This document shows positions 51,457 to 58,989 of a DNA stretch of 64,000 nt, piece after piece. The stretch comes from Kaistella soli. GTDB lineage: Bacteria > Bacteroidota > Bacteroidia > Flavobacteriales > Weeksellaceae. The DNA lies in the NCBI RefSeq assembly GCF_019038595.1, contig NZ_JAHOPF010000004.1, positions 67,747-131,746 of the forward strand, read 5' to 3'. The notes beneath the pieces are model-generated. The model was not told where the DNA came from. It did no database searches and saw only the letters and a program-made list of their open reading frames with translations. Position 1 is the first letter of the stretch. Each line of letters starts with the position of its first letter. The position numbers and the translations under genes were made by a program.

Positions 51457-52692
51457 ATGAAACTTATAGGTCCTTTCAAGCAAATTGTAACACTTGCCAA
51501 CCTTCCGTTAAGGGGAAAACTTTCTGATGACCAGCTCGAAATCTTTGAAAATGGCGGGATTTTAATTGATGACGGCAAAATCGTAGAAATTGAAAACTAT
51601 GACTACCTGAAATATTTCATTCCGAGCGACAGCAAAGAATGTGAATTTGAATTTATCGAGGATGTTCAGGTTGCACTTCCTGCCTTCACCGATTCTCATA
51701 CTCATATCTGCTTTGGCGGTAACCGTGCAAATGATTTTGCGATGCGTAATGCCGGGAAAACTTATCTCGAAATCGCGGAAAGCGGCGGCGGAATCTGGAG
51801 CTCTGTTCAACACACACGAAACGCTTCGGAAGAGGAATTATTAAAAACAACTTTAGAAAGAATCAACTTTTTGATTTCTCTGGGAATTACCACCATCGAA
51901 ATAAAATCCGGTTACGGACTGGATGTGGAAAACGAACTGAAAATGCTGAGAATCATCAAAAAAGCTCAAAGTTTTACAAAAGCGACTTTAATCCCGACCT
52001 GTCTTTCTGCTCATTTGAAACCCAGAGATTTCGAAGGCAGCAATGAAGACTATTTAAATTATATTTTAGAAGAAATTCTTCCCAAAGTAAAAGAAGAAAA
52101 TCTCGCAAAACGTGTCGATATTTTCATTGAAAAATCTGCTTTTCAGCCTGAAGAAAGCAAAGCATTTTTGCTGCAAGCCAAAGAAATGGGTTTTGAAATT
52201 ACCGTTCATGCAGACCAGTTTACGCCTGGAAGTTCAAAAATTGCCGTGGAAGTTGGAGCAAAATCTGCCGACCATCTTGAAGCGACCGTTGACGAAGATA
52301 TTCAGTTTTTAGCCAATTCAGAGACGGTTGCCGTTGCGCTTCCCGGAGCAAGTTTAGGTTTGGGAGAAAAATTTACACCTGCCCGAAAGATTTTAGATGC
52401 GGGCGGAATTCTGGCCATTGCCAGCGACTGGAATCCCGGTTCTGCGCCAATGGGGAATTTAGTTGCGCAAGCTTCGATTTTGGCAACTTTTGAAAAACTT
52501 TCAACCGCAGAAGTTTTGGCAGGAATTACCTTCCGTTCAGCTTTTGCACTGAATTTAACCGATCGCGGAATTTTAGAAAAAGGGAAAAAAGCTGATTTCA
52601 TTACCTTTAAAACTGATAATTTCCAGAATGTACTTTATCATCAGGGAAGTCTGAAAGCGGAAAACGTTTTTATTGACGGAGAAAAAATTTAA
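51457..52692 (+). CDS. hutI: Imidazolonepropionase
   Basis: Hydrolyses 4-imidazolone-5-propanoate to N-formimino-L-glutamate in histidine degradation. I start at the ATG at 51457 (MKLIGPFKQIVTLANLP); the longer frame begins with TTG. 411 residues of the amidohydrolase fold: FTDSHTHICFGGNR with the metal histidines, IEIKSGYGLDVENELKMLR, ITVHADQFTPGSSKIAVE and ASDWNPGSAPMGNL with the aspartate ligand, all specific for HutI. The other hut genes are not present here, and the gene stands just upstream (36 bp) of paaB. Confidence 0.95.
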   Translation: MKLIGPFKQIVTLANLPLRGKLSDDQLEIFENGGILIDDGKIVEIENYDYLKYFIPSDSKECEFEFIEDVQVALPAFTDSHTHICFGGNRANDFAMRNAGKTYLEIAESGGGIWSSVQHTRNASEEELLKTTLERINFLISLGITTIEIKSGYGLDVENELKMLRIIKKAQSFTKATLIPTCLSAHLKPRDFEGSNEDYLNYILEEILPKVKEENLAKRVDIFIEKSAFQPEESKAFLLQAKEMGFEITVHADQFTPGSSKIAVEVGAKSADHLEATVDEDIQFLANSETVAVALPGASLGLGEKFTPARKILDAGGILAIASDWNPGSAPMGNLVAQASILATFEKLSTAEVLAGITFRSAFALNLTDRGILEKGKKADFITFKTDNFQNVLYHQGSLKAENVFIDGEKI

Positions 52693-52728
52693 TAAAATTA
52701 TTTATCTTAACGCCTCAAAAAAATTACA

Positions 52729-53010
52729 ATGAGCAACTTAGAAATGTGGGAAGTTTTTATCCAGACCAAACCGGGACTTTCGCACAAACACGCGGGAACA
52801 GTGCAGGCTCCTACCGCCGAAATGGCACTGCAAAATGCAAGAGATGTATATACCAGAAGAATGGAAGGAACTTCTATTTGGGTAGTTCCGAGCAAATATC
52901 TGGTGACTTCAGAAGGAGTTGATAAGGAGGCTTTTTTTGACCCTGCAGACGACAAACTGTACCGCCATCCTACTTTTTATGAGATTCCGAACGACGTAAA
53001 GAATATGTAA
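52729..53010 (+). CDS. paaB: 1,2-phenylacetyl-CoA epoxidase, subunit B
   Basis: Small structural subunit of the multicomponent monooxygenase that epoxidises phenylacetyl-CoA. 93 residues, the usual size. Diagnostic stretches are MWEVFIQTKPGLSHKHAGTV, ALQNARDVYTRR, SIWVVPSKYL and the DKLYRHPTFYEIP end. The catalytic subunit gene paaA, which normally precedes paaB, is absent: only 36 bp separate this gene from hutI. paaC follows after 31 bp. Confidence 0.95.
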   Translation: MSNLEMWEVFIQTKPGLSHKHAGTVQAPTAEMALQNARDVYTRRMEGTSIWVVPSKYLVTSEGVDKEAFFDPADDKLYRHPTFYEIPNDVKNM

Positions 53011-53041
53011 AAGCGTTCGCTACCAAAAAATTACCAAAAGA

Positions 53042-53791
53042 ATGAATCCACTTTATCAATACATCCTTAAGCTTGCCGATGACACTTTGATTTTCGGTCA
53101 AAGGTTGGGCGAAGTCTGCGGAAAAGGTCCTTATCTTGAAGAAGATATTGCCCTGACAAACGTTGCGCTCGATTACCTGGGGCAGTCCAGCAATTTATAT
53201 AAACATGCCGCTCAGATTCAGGGCGAGGGGAAAACAGAAGACGACCTGGCGTTTCTGCGGCTTGAAAAAGAATATTTGAATTGCCAACTTTCCGAGCTTC
53301 CAAACGGTGATTATGCCAACACGATTCTGAAAGTTTACTTTTTCGCGGTGTACCAGAAACTTCTTTACGGGGCACTTTCTGCCAGTAAAGACGAACAGCT
53401 TGCGGGAATTGCTGAAAAATCGCTGAAAGAAGTAAAATACCATTACACGCACGCTTCAACATGGATTAAAATGTTTGCGGGCGGAACAGAAGAAAGCAAA
53501 ACGCGGTTGAAAAATGCGGTTGAAAATCTTTGGGAATACACCGCCGGAATGTTTGCAGCAACTCATGGAGAAGATGATCTTGCCCAACTCGGGATTGTTC
53601 CTGATGCTAAAGACCTGCACGAAAAGTGGAAGCAGAAAGTGACTGAAGATTTTACTCAATTTGGGTTAGAAATTCCGGAAAGTGAGTTCATGCAGAAAGC
53701 TTCCAGAACCGGTTATCACACGGAATATTTCGGATTTATTCTGTGCGAATTACAGTATATGCAGAGAACGTATCCGAACTGTGTGTGGTAA
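53042..53791 (+). CDS. paaC: 1,2-phenylacetyl-CoA epoxidase, subunit C
   Basis: Ferritin-like structural partner of PaaA; it does not bind the diiron centre itself. 249 residues, all helical. LADDTLIFGQRLGEVCGKGP, EDIALTNVALDYLGQSSNLY and EVKYHYTHASTWIKMFAGGT are family-typical. The following gap to paaD (152 bp) is much longer than the others in this block and holds repeats. Confidence 0.95.
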   Translation: MNPLYQYILKLADDTLIFGQRLGEVCGKGPYLEEDIALTNVALDYLGQSSNLYKHAAQIQGEGKTEDDLAFLRLEKEYLNCQLSELPNGDYANTILKVYFFAVYQKLLYGALSASKDEQLAGIAEKSLKEVKYHYTHASTWIKMFAGGTEESKTRLKNAVENLWEYTAGMFAATHGEDDLAQLGIVPDAKDLHEKWKQKVTEDFTQFGLEIPESEFMQKASRTGYHTEYFGFILCELQYMQRTYPNCVW

Positions 53792-53799
53792 AATTAAAT

Positions 53800-53943
53800 G
53801 CGCACGGATTTTCACAGATGTCTTTTTATCTGTGTAAAATTTGTGTAATCTGTGTGAAACAAATTATTCAGAATCATATTAAAATAGCCCACAGGTTTTT
53901 ACAAATCTTTTTTATCAATTTTGTGTAAGTTGTGCGAAAAAAA
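53800..53943 (+). repeat. Degenerate 'tgtgtaatctgtgtgaaa' repeats between paaC and paaD
   Basis: Contains ttcacagatg, atctgtgtaaaatttgtgta, atctgtgtgaaac and ttttgtgtaagttgtgcgaa in series. A similar phrase, tgtataatctgtggaaac, occurs at 3797-3814. No coding frame is conserved here. Confidence 0.5.
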
Positions 53944-54408
53944 ATGCAGAATCTCCTTGACATATTATCCCAAATCCCCGATCCCGAAATCCCCGTCATC
54001 AATATCGTGGAACTCGGGATTGTACGCGAAGCCAAAATGATTTCTGATCGTGAAGCGGAAATTGTGATTACTCCAACGTATTCTGCGTGTCCGGCAATGT
54101 TTAATATTGAAGAAGATATTATTAAACTTTTTACGGAAAAAGGAATTAAGGCAAAAATCATCACCAAAATATCACCCATCTGGACCACCGACTGGATCAC
54201 CGACGAAGCCCGCGAAAAGCTCCGGGTTTACGGAATCACACCGCCTGAAAAAGGTGCGCACGAAGACCATTTAAACATCCCGAAAAAATGCCCAAGATGC
54301 GGTTCGGAAAACACCAGACAGATTTCAAGATTTGGCTCTACCCTTTGCAAAGCCTCTTATCAGTGTAACGACTGCCTGGAGCCTTTCGATTATTTCAAAT
54401 GCCACTAA
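53944..54408 (+). CDS. paaD: PaaD (epoxidase maturation, MIP18/DUF59 family)
   Basis: A 154-residue protein with an N-terminal MIP18-type domain (ILSQIPDPEIPVINIVELGI; Cys49 in YSACPAMF) and a C-terminal zinc/Fe-S-type ribbon (CPRCGS at 116-121, Cys135, CNDC 141-144, Cys153). PaaD is needed for an active PaaABCE complex, probably in Fe-S insertion into PaaE. I start at the ATG at 53944; the frame's GTG at 53932 would add four residues. Confidence 0.93.
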   Translation: MQNLLDILSQIPDPEIPVINIVELGIVREAKMISDREAEIVITPTYSACPAMFNIEEDIIKLFTEKGIKAKIITKISPIWTTDWITDEAREKLRVYGITPPEKGAHEDHLNIPKKCPRCGSENTRQISRFGSTLCKASYQCNDCLEPFDYFKCH

Positions 54409-54486
54409 TTGAATTTACTACATAGTTTTTACTTTTTCAGACTTAAAAAATATTGGTAAATTGGAGCAATAATAAACTCGCAAAAT

Positions 54487-55284
54487 ATGTATACCCAACT
54501 CGAAATAGAAACGCATCTCGGCGGAAAACTTCAGATCGCTTATCTTAACCAGCCCGAAACTTACAACAGTTTAAATAAAACCCTGCTGAAAGAACTCCGG
54601 ACTTTTGTTCACGAATCTTCTAAAAACCCGGAAGTGCGGTGTATCGGTATTTCAGGCCGTGGAAAAGCCTTCTGTTCCGGACAGAACCTGAAAGATGCCC
54701 TTTCCTATGGCGACGAAGGTGATGAAAGAGTTATCCAGAGAATTGTGATTGATTATTACAATCCTCTGGTAAAGGAAATTTCAAAATGCAGAAAACCCGT
54801 TATCTCTTTGGTCAACGGTCCTGCAGTGGGCGCGGGAGCGATGTTGGCGCTGATCTGCGACATTACTCTGGCCACGGAATCTTCCTATTTTTCTCAGGCA
54901 TTTGTGAACATCGGACTGATTCCCGACACAGGCGGAACCTATTGGCTACCCAAACTTTTGGGCAGACAGCAGGCAAACTATTTAGCATTTACGGGTAAAA
55001 AACTATCTGCAACGGAAACGAAAAATTTAGGATTAATTGCTGATGTTTTCGAGGATGAAAATTTTATGGTAAATGCGATGGGCATATTAGAACAGATTTC
55101 CAATTTACCTACAAAAGCGATCTCATTGACCAAAAAAGCATTCAATGAATCGTATGACAATAACTTAAGCCAGCAACTGGATCTAGAAGGAATTCTGCAG
55201 CAGGAAGCTGCAGAAACGGAAGATTTCCGCGAAGGTGTGGCTGCATTTCTGGAAAAGAGAACGCCGAATTATCAGGGAAAATAA
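54487..55284 (+). CDS. paaG: Enoyl-CoA hydratase/isomerase, probably PaaG
   Basis: A 265-residue crotonase. The oxyanion-hole stretches are ISGRGKAFCSGQNLKDAL (about 54-72) and NGPAVGAGAMLALICD (about 116-130); FVNIGLIPDTGGTYWLPKLL is the conserved helix. Adjacent to paaBCD it most likely isomerises the epoxide to the oxepin-CoA (PaaG), though PaaF (hydratase) cannot be ruled out on sequence alone. It is followed by a gap with an imperfect inverted repeat and then the dehydrogenase gene. Confidence 0.85.
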   Translation: MYTQLEIETHLGGKLQIAYLNQPETYNSLNKTLLKELRTFVHESSKNPEVRCIGISGRGKAFCSGQNLKDALSYGDEGDERVIQRIVIDYYNPLVKEISKCRKPVISLVNGPAVGAGAMLALICDITLATESSYFSQAFVNIGLIPDTGGTYWLPKLLGRQQANYLAFTGKKLSATETKNLGLIADVFEDENFMVNAMGILEQISNLPTKAISLTKKAFNESYDNNLSQQLDLEGILQQEAAETEDFREGVAAFLEKRTPNYQGK

Positions 55285-55288
55285 ACGA

Positions 55289-55373
55289 ATGTAACAGTTT
55301 AGCAATGTAATAATTTATCAATATTATGTATTTTCAAACTGTTATATTATTAAACTACATTGTTATATTTTTT
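55289..55373. repeat. Imperfect inverted repeat between paaG and paaH
   Basis: aatgtaacagtttagcaatg on the left and aaactgttat ... aactacattgttatat on the right can pair. It resembles dispersed 'gtaacaatgtaacaattta' repeats of Bacteroidota intergenic DNA. Confidence 0.5.
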
Positions 55374-55378
55374 AGATT

Positions 55379-56509
55379 ATGAATATAGGAATAATAGGCT
55401 CCGGAACCATGGGAATCGGTATTGCGCAGGTGGCTGCGACTTCCGGATGCAGCGTTTTTCTGTATGACGCCAATTCAGCTCAGACCGAAAAGTCATTACT
55501 GAATTTGCAGAAGACTTTAGGGAAATTAGCAGAAAAACAGAAAATCACCATTGAAAAAAGCGAAGAAATTTTTAACAAAATAAAATTCTGCACCGAGCTT
55601 TCTGATCTTAAAGCCTGCGATCTGGTAATTGAAGCCATCATCGAAAACAAGGAAATTAAAACTAAAGTTTTCCAGAATCTGGAAGAAATTGTTTCCGAAA
55701 AGTGCATCATCTCCAGTAATACATCATCCATTTCGATAACTTCGCTCTCGGCCGAACTGAAAAATCCGGAGCGTTTTGTCGGAATCCATTTTTTCAATCC
55801 GGCTCCGCTGATGCCTTTGGTAGAAATCATTCCCGGACTTCTGACCGACAAAAAATTGGCGCGTGAAATGTATACTTTAATGGAAAATTGGGGTAAAGTT
55901 CCGGTGATTGCGAAAGATGTTCCCGGATTTATCGTGAACCGGATTGCCAGACCTTTTTACGGCGAAGCTTTAAGAATTGCGGAAGAAAACATCGCGACTC
56001 CTGAACAGATTGATGATGCAATGAAAACGCTTGGAAATTTCAAAATGGGACCTTTTGAACTGATGGATTTAATTGGAATCGATATTAATTTTTCCGTTAC
56101 CAAAACTGTTTACCAGGATTATTTTTACGATCCTAAATACAAACCCAGTTTGCTTCAGCAAAGAATGAGCGAGGCAAAATTACTCGGCAGAAAAACCGGA
56201 AAAGGCTTTTACGACTATTCCGAAGGCGCGGAAAAAAAAGCTCCTGAGAAAAATGAGGAACTGTACCAAACTGTTTTCATGAGAATCATTTCAATGCTGA
56301 TCAACGAAGCAGTGGAAGCAAAAAGACTGGGAATTGCCAACGACGAAGATCTTGAACTGGCGATGCAGAAAGGCGTTAATTACCCGAAAGGTTTGCTAGC
56401 GTGGGGAAAAGAAATCGGTTTTGAGAACATTTCAGAAACGCTTCAGAACCTTTATGAAGAATATCAGGAGGAAAGGTACAGACAAAGTCCGCTGCTTAGA
56501 AAACTGTAG
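55379..56509 (+). CDS. paaH: 3-hydroxyacyl-CoA dehydrogenase, probably PaaH
   Basis: A 376-residue NAD-dependent dehydrogenase. Rossmann motif GSGTMGIGIA at 7-16; catalytic HFFNPAPLMPLVEIIPG near 145; C-terminal helical domain with GNFKMGPFELMDLIGID and GRKTGKGFYDYSEG. It oxidises a 3-hydroxyacyl-CoA late in the phenylacetate route (3-hydroxyadipyl-CoA). A second C-terminal segment (QTVFMRIISMLINEA) matches this single-domain family. Next is the thioesterase gene (62 bp gap). Confidence 0.9.
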   Translation: MNIGIIGSGTMGIGIAQVAATSGCSVFLYDANSAQTEKSLLNLQKTLGKLAEKQKITIEKSEEIFNKIKFCTELSDLKACDLVIEAIIENKEIKTKVFQNLEEIVSEKCIISSNTSSISITSLSAELKNPERFVGIHFFNPAPLMPLVEIIPGLLTDKKLAREMYTLMENWGKVPVIAKDVPGFIVNRIARPFYGEALRIAEENIATPEQIDDAMKTLGNFKMGPFELMDLIGIDINFSVTKTVYQDYFYDPKYKPSLLQQRMSEAKLLGRKTGKGFYDYSEGAEKKAPEKNEELYQTVFMRIISMLINEAVEAKRLGIANDEDLELAMQKGVNYPKGLLAWGKEIGFENISETLQNLYEEYQEERYRQSPLLRKL

Positions 56510-56571
56510 AAAATCAGTGTTTTATATCCGCGAAAGCTGCTATTAATTAAATTTTAAATCTTCAAAATTAG

Positions 56572-56985
56572 ATGACCCCTTTAGAACTCGCCCAATACAT
56601 GCTCAATCAGGACCATTTCTCTCAGTGGATGGGTATTAAACTGATTGAAATCCGCGAAAAATACTGTCTGATCGAAATGCCTGTAAAAGCAGAAATGATC
56701 AATGGTTTAAGAACCGTTCACGGCGGCGTTACTTTTTCCCTCGCCGATTCTGCGCTGGCTTTTTCGAGCAATAATACCAATGATGCTTCGGTGGCCTTAC
56801 ACTGTTCGATGAACTTCACGAAAGCCGTGAGACTGGGCGATACCTTAACTGCGGAAAGCGTTTTGATTTCCGACACCCGAAAAATCGGTGTATATGATAT
56901 TTCGATCACCAATCAGCATAAAGTTTTGGTGGCGACTTTCCGGGGAACGGTGTATAAAATTGATAAAAAGGTTACTGATTTGTAA
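56572..56985 (+). CDS. paaI: PaaI-type hotdog-fold thioesterase
   Basis: A 137-residue acyl-CoA thioesterase of the PaaI subgroup. GGVTFSLADSALAFSSN, near residues 47-63, holds the catalytic aspartate; INGLRTVHGG is its usual lead-in. It is thought to release CoA from stalled pathway intermediates. It ends the phenylacetate block and is followed by a short terminator. Confidence 0.9.
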   Translation: MTPLELAQYMLNQDHFSQWMGIKLIEIREKYCLIEMPVKAEMINGLRTVHGGVTFSLADSALAFSSNNTNDASVALHCSMNFTKAVRLGDTLTAESVLISDTRKIGVYDISITNQHKVLVATFRGTVYKIDKKVTDL

Positions 56986-57010
56986 AACTAATTTCCTCAA
57001 AATATTTGAT

Positions 57011-57037
57011 AGTTCCCATTTTGGGAATTTTTTTTAT
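57011..57037 (+). terminator. Short terminator after paaI
   Basis: Six-pair stem ttccca/tgggaa (57013-57027) followed by an eight-base T-run. Weak but well placed. Confidence 0.55.
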
Positions 57038-57062
57038 TATCTTTACATCAAATTATTTGGTA

Positions 57063-57356
57063 TTGAGAGTTATAGCAAAAAAAATCCTTCGCGAATTTTG
57101 GGAAAAACACAATGACTGTGAGCAGCAACTTAAATCCTGGTTTAAAGAAGCAAGCATTGCAGAGTGGAAAAACGCCAATGAAATTAAAAGCCAATATCCT
57201 AGCGCAAGTATTTTAAATGATCAAAGAATCGTATTTAACATTAAGGGAAATCATTATCGTCTAATTGTGAAACTCAATTATGATTACCAAATAATCTGGA
57301 TACGGTATATTGGAACTCATGCCGAATATGATAAAATAGACGCAAACGAAATTTAA
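57063..57356 (+). CDS. higB: HigB-type toxin (type II, RelE/HigB mRNA interferase)
   Basis: A 97-residue toxin. I place the start at the TTG at 57063, giving (M)RVIAKKILREFWEKHNDC, because HigB proteins of this kind begin with RVIAKKxLREFWE; the frame upstream to 57006 overlaps the terminator and is not HigB-like. SWFKEASIAEWKNANEIKSQ, RIVFNIKGNHYRL and WIRYIGTHAEYDKID are family stretches including the catalytic basic and histidine residues. As usual for this type, the toxin gene precedes the antitoxin. Confidence 0.9.
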   Translation: MRVIAKKILREFWEKHNDCEQQLKSWFKEASIAEWKNANEIKSQYPSASILNDQRIVFNIKGNHYRLIVKLNYDYQIIWIRYIGTHAEYDKIDANEI

Positions 57357-57361
57357 AGAAA

Positions 57362-57718
57362 ATGGAAATTAAACCGATCAAAACCGAACAGAATTACTCC
57401 GAAGCATTAATGAGATTGGAGCAGATATTTGATGCAAAAAAAGGAAGTAAAGAAGGTGATGAATTAGAAGTTTTGGCGATTCTCCTTGAAAAATATGAAG
57501 ACGAGAACTTCCCTGTCGATTTGCCGGATCCTATTGAAGCAATAAAATTCCGAATGGAACAAATGGATTATTCACAAAATGATCTGGCAAAAGTTATTGG
57601 TCTGAAAAGTAGGGCGAGTGAAATTTTAAATAAAAAAAGAAAGCTTTCTCTGGAAATGATCAGAAACCTTCACTCCATGATGAAAATTCCCACTGAAGTC
57701 TTAATTCAGGCCTATTAA
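57362..57718 (+). CDS. higA: HigA-type antitoxin (HTH)
   Basis: A 118-residue protein starting 5 bp after the toxin stop. The N-terminal 50 residues, acidic (GSKEGDELEVLAILLEKYED), probably embrace the toxin. Residues about 62-112 form an XRE-type helix-turn-helix: MEQMDYSQNDLAKVIGLKSR and EILNKKRKLSLEM. It should neutralise HigB and repress the operon. A terminator follows at once. Confidence 0.92.
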   Translation: MEIKPIKTEQNYSEALMRLEQIFDAKKGSKEGDELEVLAILLEKYEDENFPVDLPDPIEAIKFRMEQMDYSQNDLAKVIGLKSRASEILNKKRKLSLEMIRNLHSMMKIPTEVLIQAY

Positions 57719-57742
57719 ACCAAATAAAAAACACCTTAAAAC

Positions 57743-57778
57743 CAAACTTCAAAAACAATTTTGAAGTTTTTTTTTATT
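57743..57778 (+). terminator. Terminator of higBA
   Basis: Stem aaacttcaaaa (57744-57754) and ttttgaagttt (57759-57769) followed by T-run. Confidence 0.85.
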
Positions 57779-57827
57779 TTGATGTAACAAATTTCCGAAC
57801 TTCGTTGTCTTACCTATAAACTAAGCT

Positions 57828-58337
57828 ATGACTCACGCAATTTTTAAGGATACGGTATTCTGTCTCAAGGATGAGATGTACCGTTTTGCGAAAAGATTTG
57901 TGATGAGCAGTGACGAAGCTGAAGATGTTGTACAGGATCTGATGATGAAATTCTGGCAGAAAAAAGAAGAAATTGCCGCTTTCGGAAACATCAAATCCTA
58001 TGCGATGAGATCAGTGAAAAATGAATGCCTGAACAGATTAAAGCATCATGACGTGAAAATGGGTTTTGCAGATTTTCAACTTCACCGAAGCGAGCTTTAT
58101 CAGCTCGAAACCAATAATCTGAAAGACCAGATTCTCGGCTTTATCAGGCAGCTTCCCGAAAAGCAGAAAACCGTGATTCACCTTAAAGATGTAGAAGAAT
58201 ATGACATCCAGGAAATCGCAGAAATGCTGGAAATGGAAGAAAACGCAGTAAGAGTGAATCTGATGCGGGCAAGACAGAAAATTAAAGAACAGATCACCCA
58301 ATTGATGAATTATGAAAACCGACAAATCACAGGATAA
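57828..58337 (+). CDS. ECF-type RNA polymerase sigma factor
   Basis: A 169-residue sigma-70 family factor of the extracytoplasmic type. Region 2 is DEMYRFAKRFVMSSDEAEDVVQDLMMKFW (split: AEDVVQDLMMKFW is the core-binding part) at about 12-45; region 4 is QLPEKQKTVIHLKDVEEYD through ENAVRVNLMRARQKI at about 108-152, the -35-reading helix-turn-helix. The gene overlaps the next one by 26 bp, as sigma/anti-sigma pairs often do. Confidence 0.93.
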   Translation: MTHAIFKDTVFCLKDEMYRFAKRFVMSSDEAEDVVQDLMMKFWQKKEEIAAFGNIKSYAMRSVKNECLNRLKHHDVKMGFADFQLHRSELYQLETNNLKDQILGFIRQLPEKQKTVIHLKDVEEYDIQEIAEMLEMEENAVRVNLMRARQKIKEQITQLMNYENRQITG

Positions 58338-58977
58338 ATACAGCGAAATCTTCCAGGAGCTCAGGGAAGAAAAGATGAACTGGGATTTCGAAGACTTCCT
58401 GGCTGAAGCTGAAAAAGAAGAAAAACCTGTCATTAAAATTTCCGAAAAGAAAAGCGCGTCTTTCCCGAAATTTTACTGGATGGCAGCAAGTGCAGTACTG
58501 CTTGTTACCCTGGGAATCTTCTATAACGTTTCAACTGGCAACAAAATTGACGAACAGAACGATTTGGTGAAAAATGAAATCATCAGACAGAAAGATGATT
58601 TCGGAAAAAGCAATGAAATTGTCGCCATCCATACCAATGATTCTGTAAATGTAGTGTCCGACAGTTTGGTGACCGACTCCGTATCCATCAGCAGCGATGA
58701 TGATGTGATGGAAAAAATTCTCCCGAAAAGAGGAAGAATCAAAAGACAGACGCGGCCGCAGTTTGTCAGCAATTCAAACCCCGTAAAATCTGCACCGGGC
58801 AGCAACGCCCAAAAAGCCGGTTATGAATCCAATTATGTGATCATCAACGGCCAGAAAATCGAGAACGAACAGGAAGCTATTGATTTAACGAAATATTCGT
58901 TCCGTATTTTATCAGAAAATGTATCGAAAACAGTGGCTCAGACTGAAGCCCTGCACAATTTTAACAACGATTACTAA
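58312..58977 (+). CDS. Single-pass membrane protein, probable anti-sigma factor
   Basis: A 221-residue protein overlapping the sigma gene by 26 bp. Residues 1-48 are charged and cytoplasmic (QELREEKMNWDFEDFLAEAE); one membrane helix follows at about 50-67 (FYWMAASAVLLVTLGIF); the rest is periplasmic, Ser/Asp-rich (DSVSISSDDDV) and ends in a short folded-looking segment (NYVIINGQKIENEQEAID). No zinc-binding anti-sigma motif is present. Topology and position suggest an anti-sigma regulator; homology does not prove it. Confidence 0.72.
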   Translation: MKTDKSQDKYSEIFQELREEKMNWDFEDFLAEAEKEEKPVIKISEKKSASFPKFYWMAASAVLLVTLGIFYNVSTGNKIDEQNDLVKNEIIRQKDDFGKSNEIVAIHTNDSVNVVSDSLVTDSVSISSDDDVMEKILPKRGRIKRQTRPQFVSNSNPVKSAPGSNAQKAGYESNYVIINGQKIENEQEAIDLTKYSFRILSENVSKTVAQTEALHNFNNDY

Positions 58978-58989
58978 AAACTTTCTATC

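Noticed and set aside
57006-57062. N-terminal extension of the HigB frame
   Set aside because: It would read through the terminator hairpin and T-run after paaI, and the family N-terminus begins at 57063.
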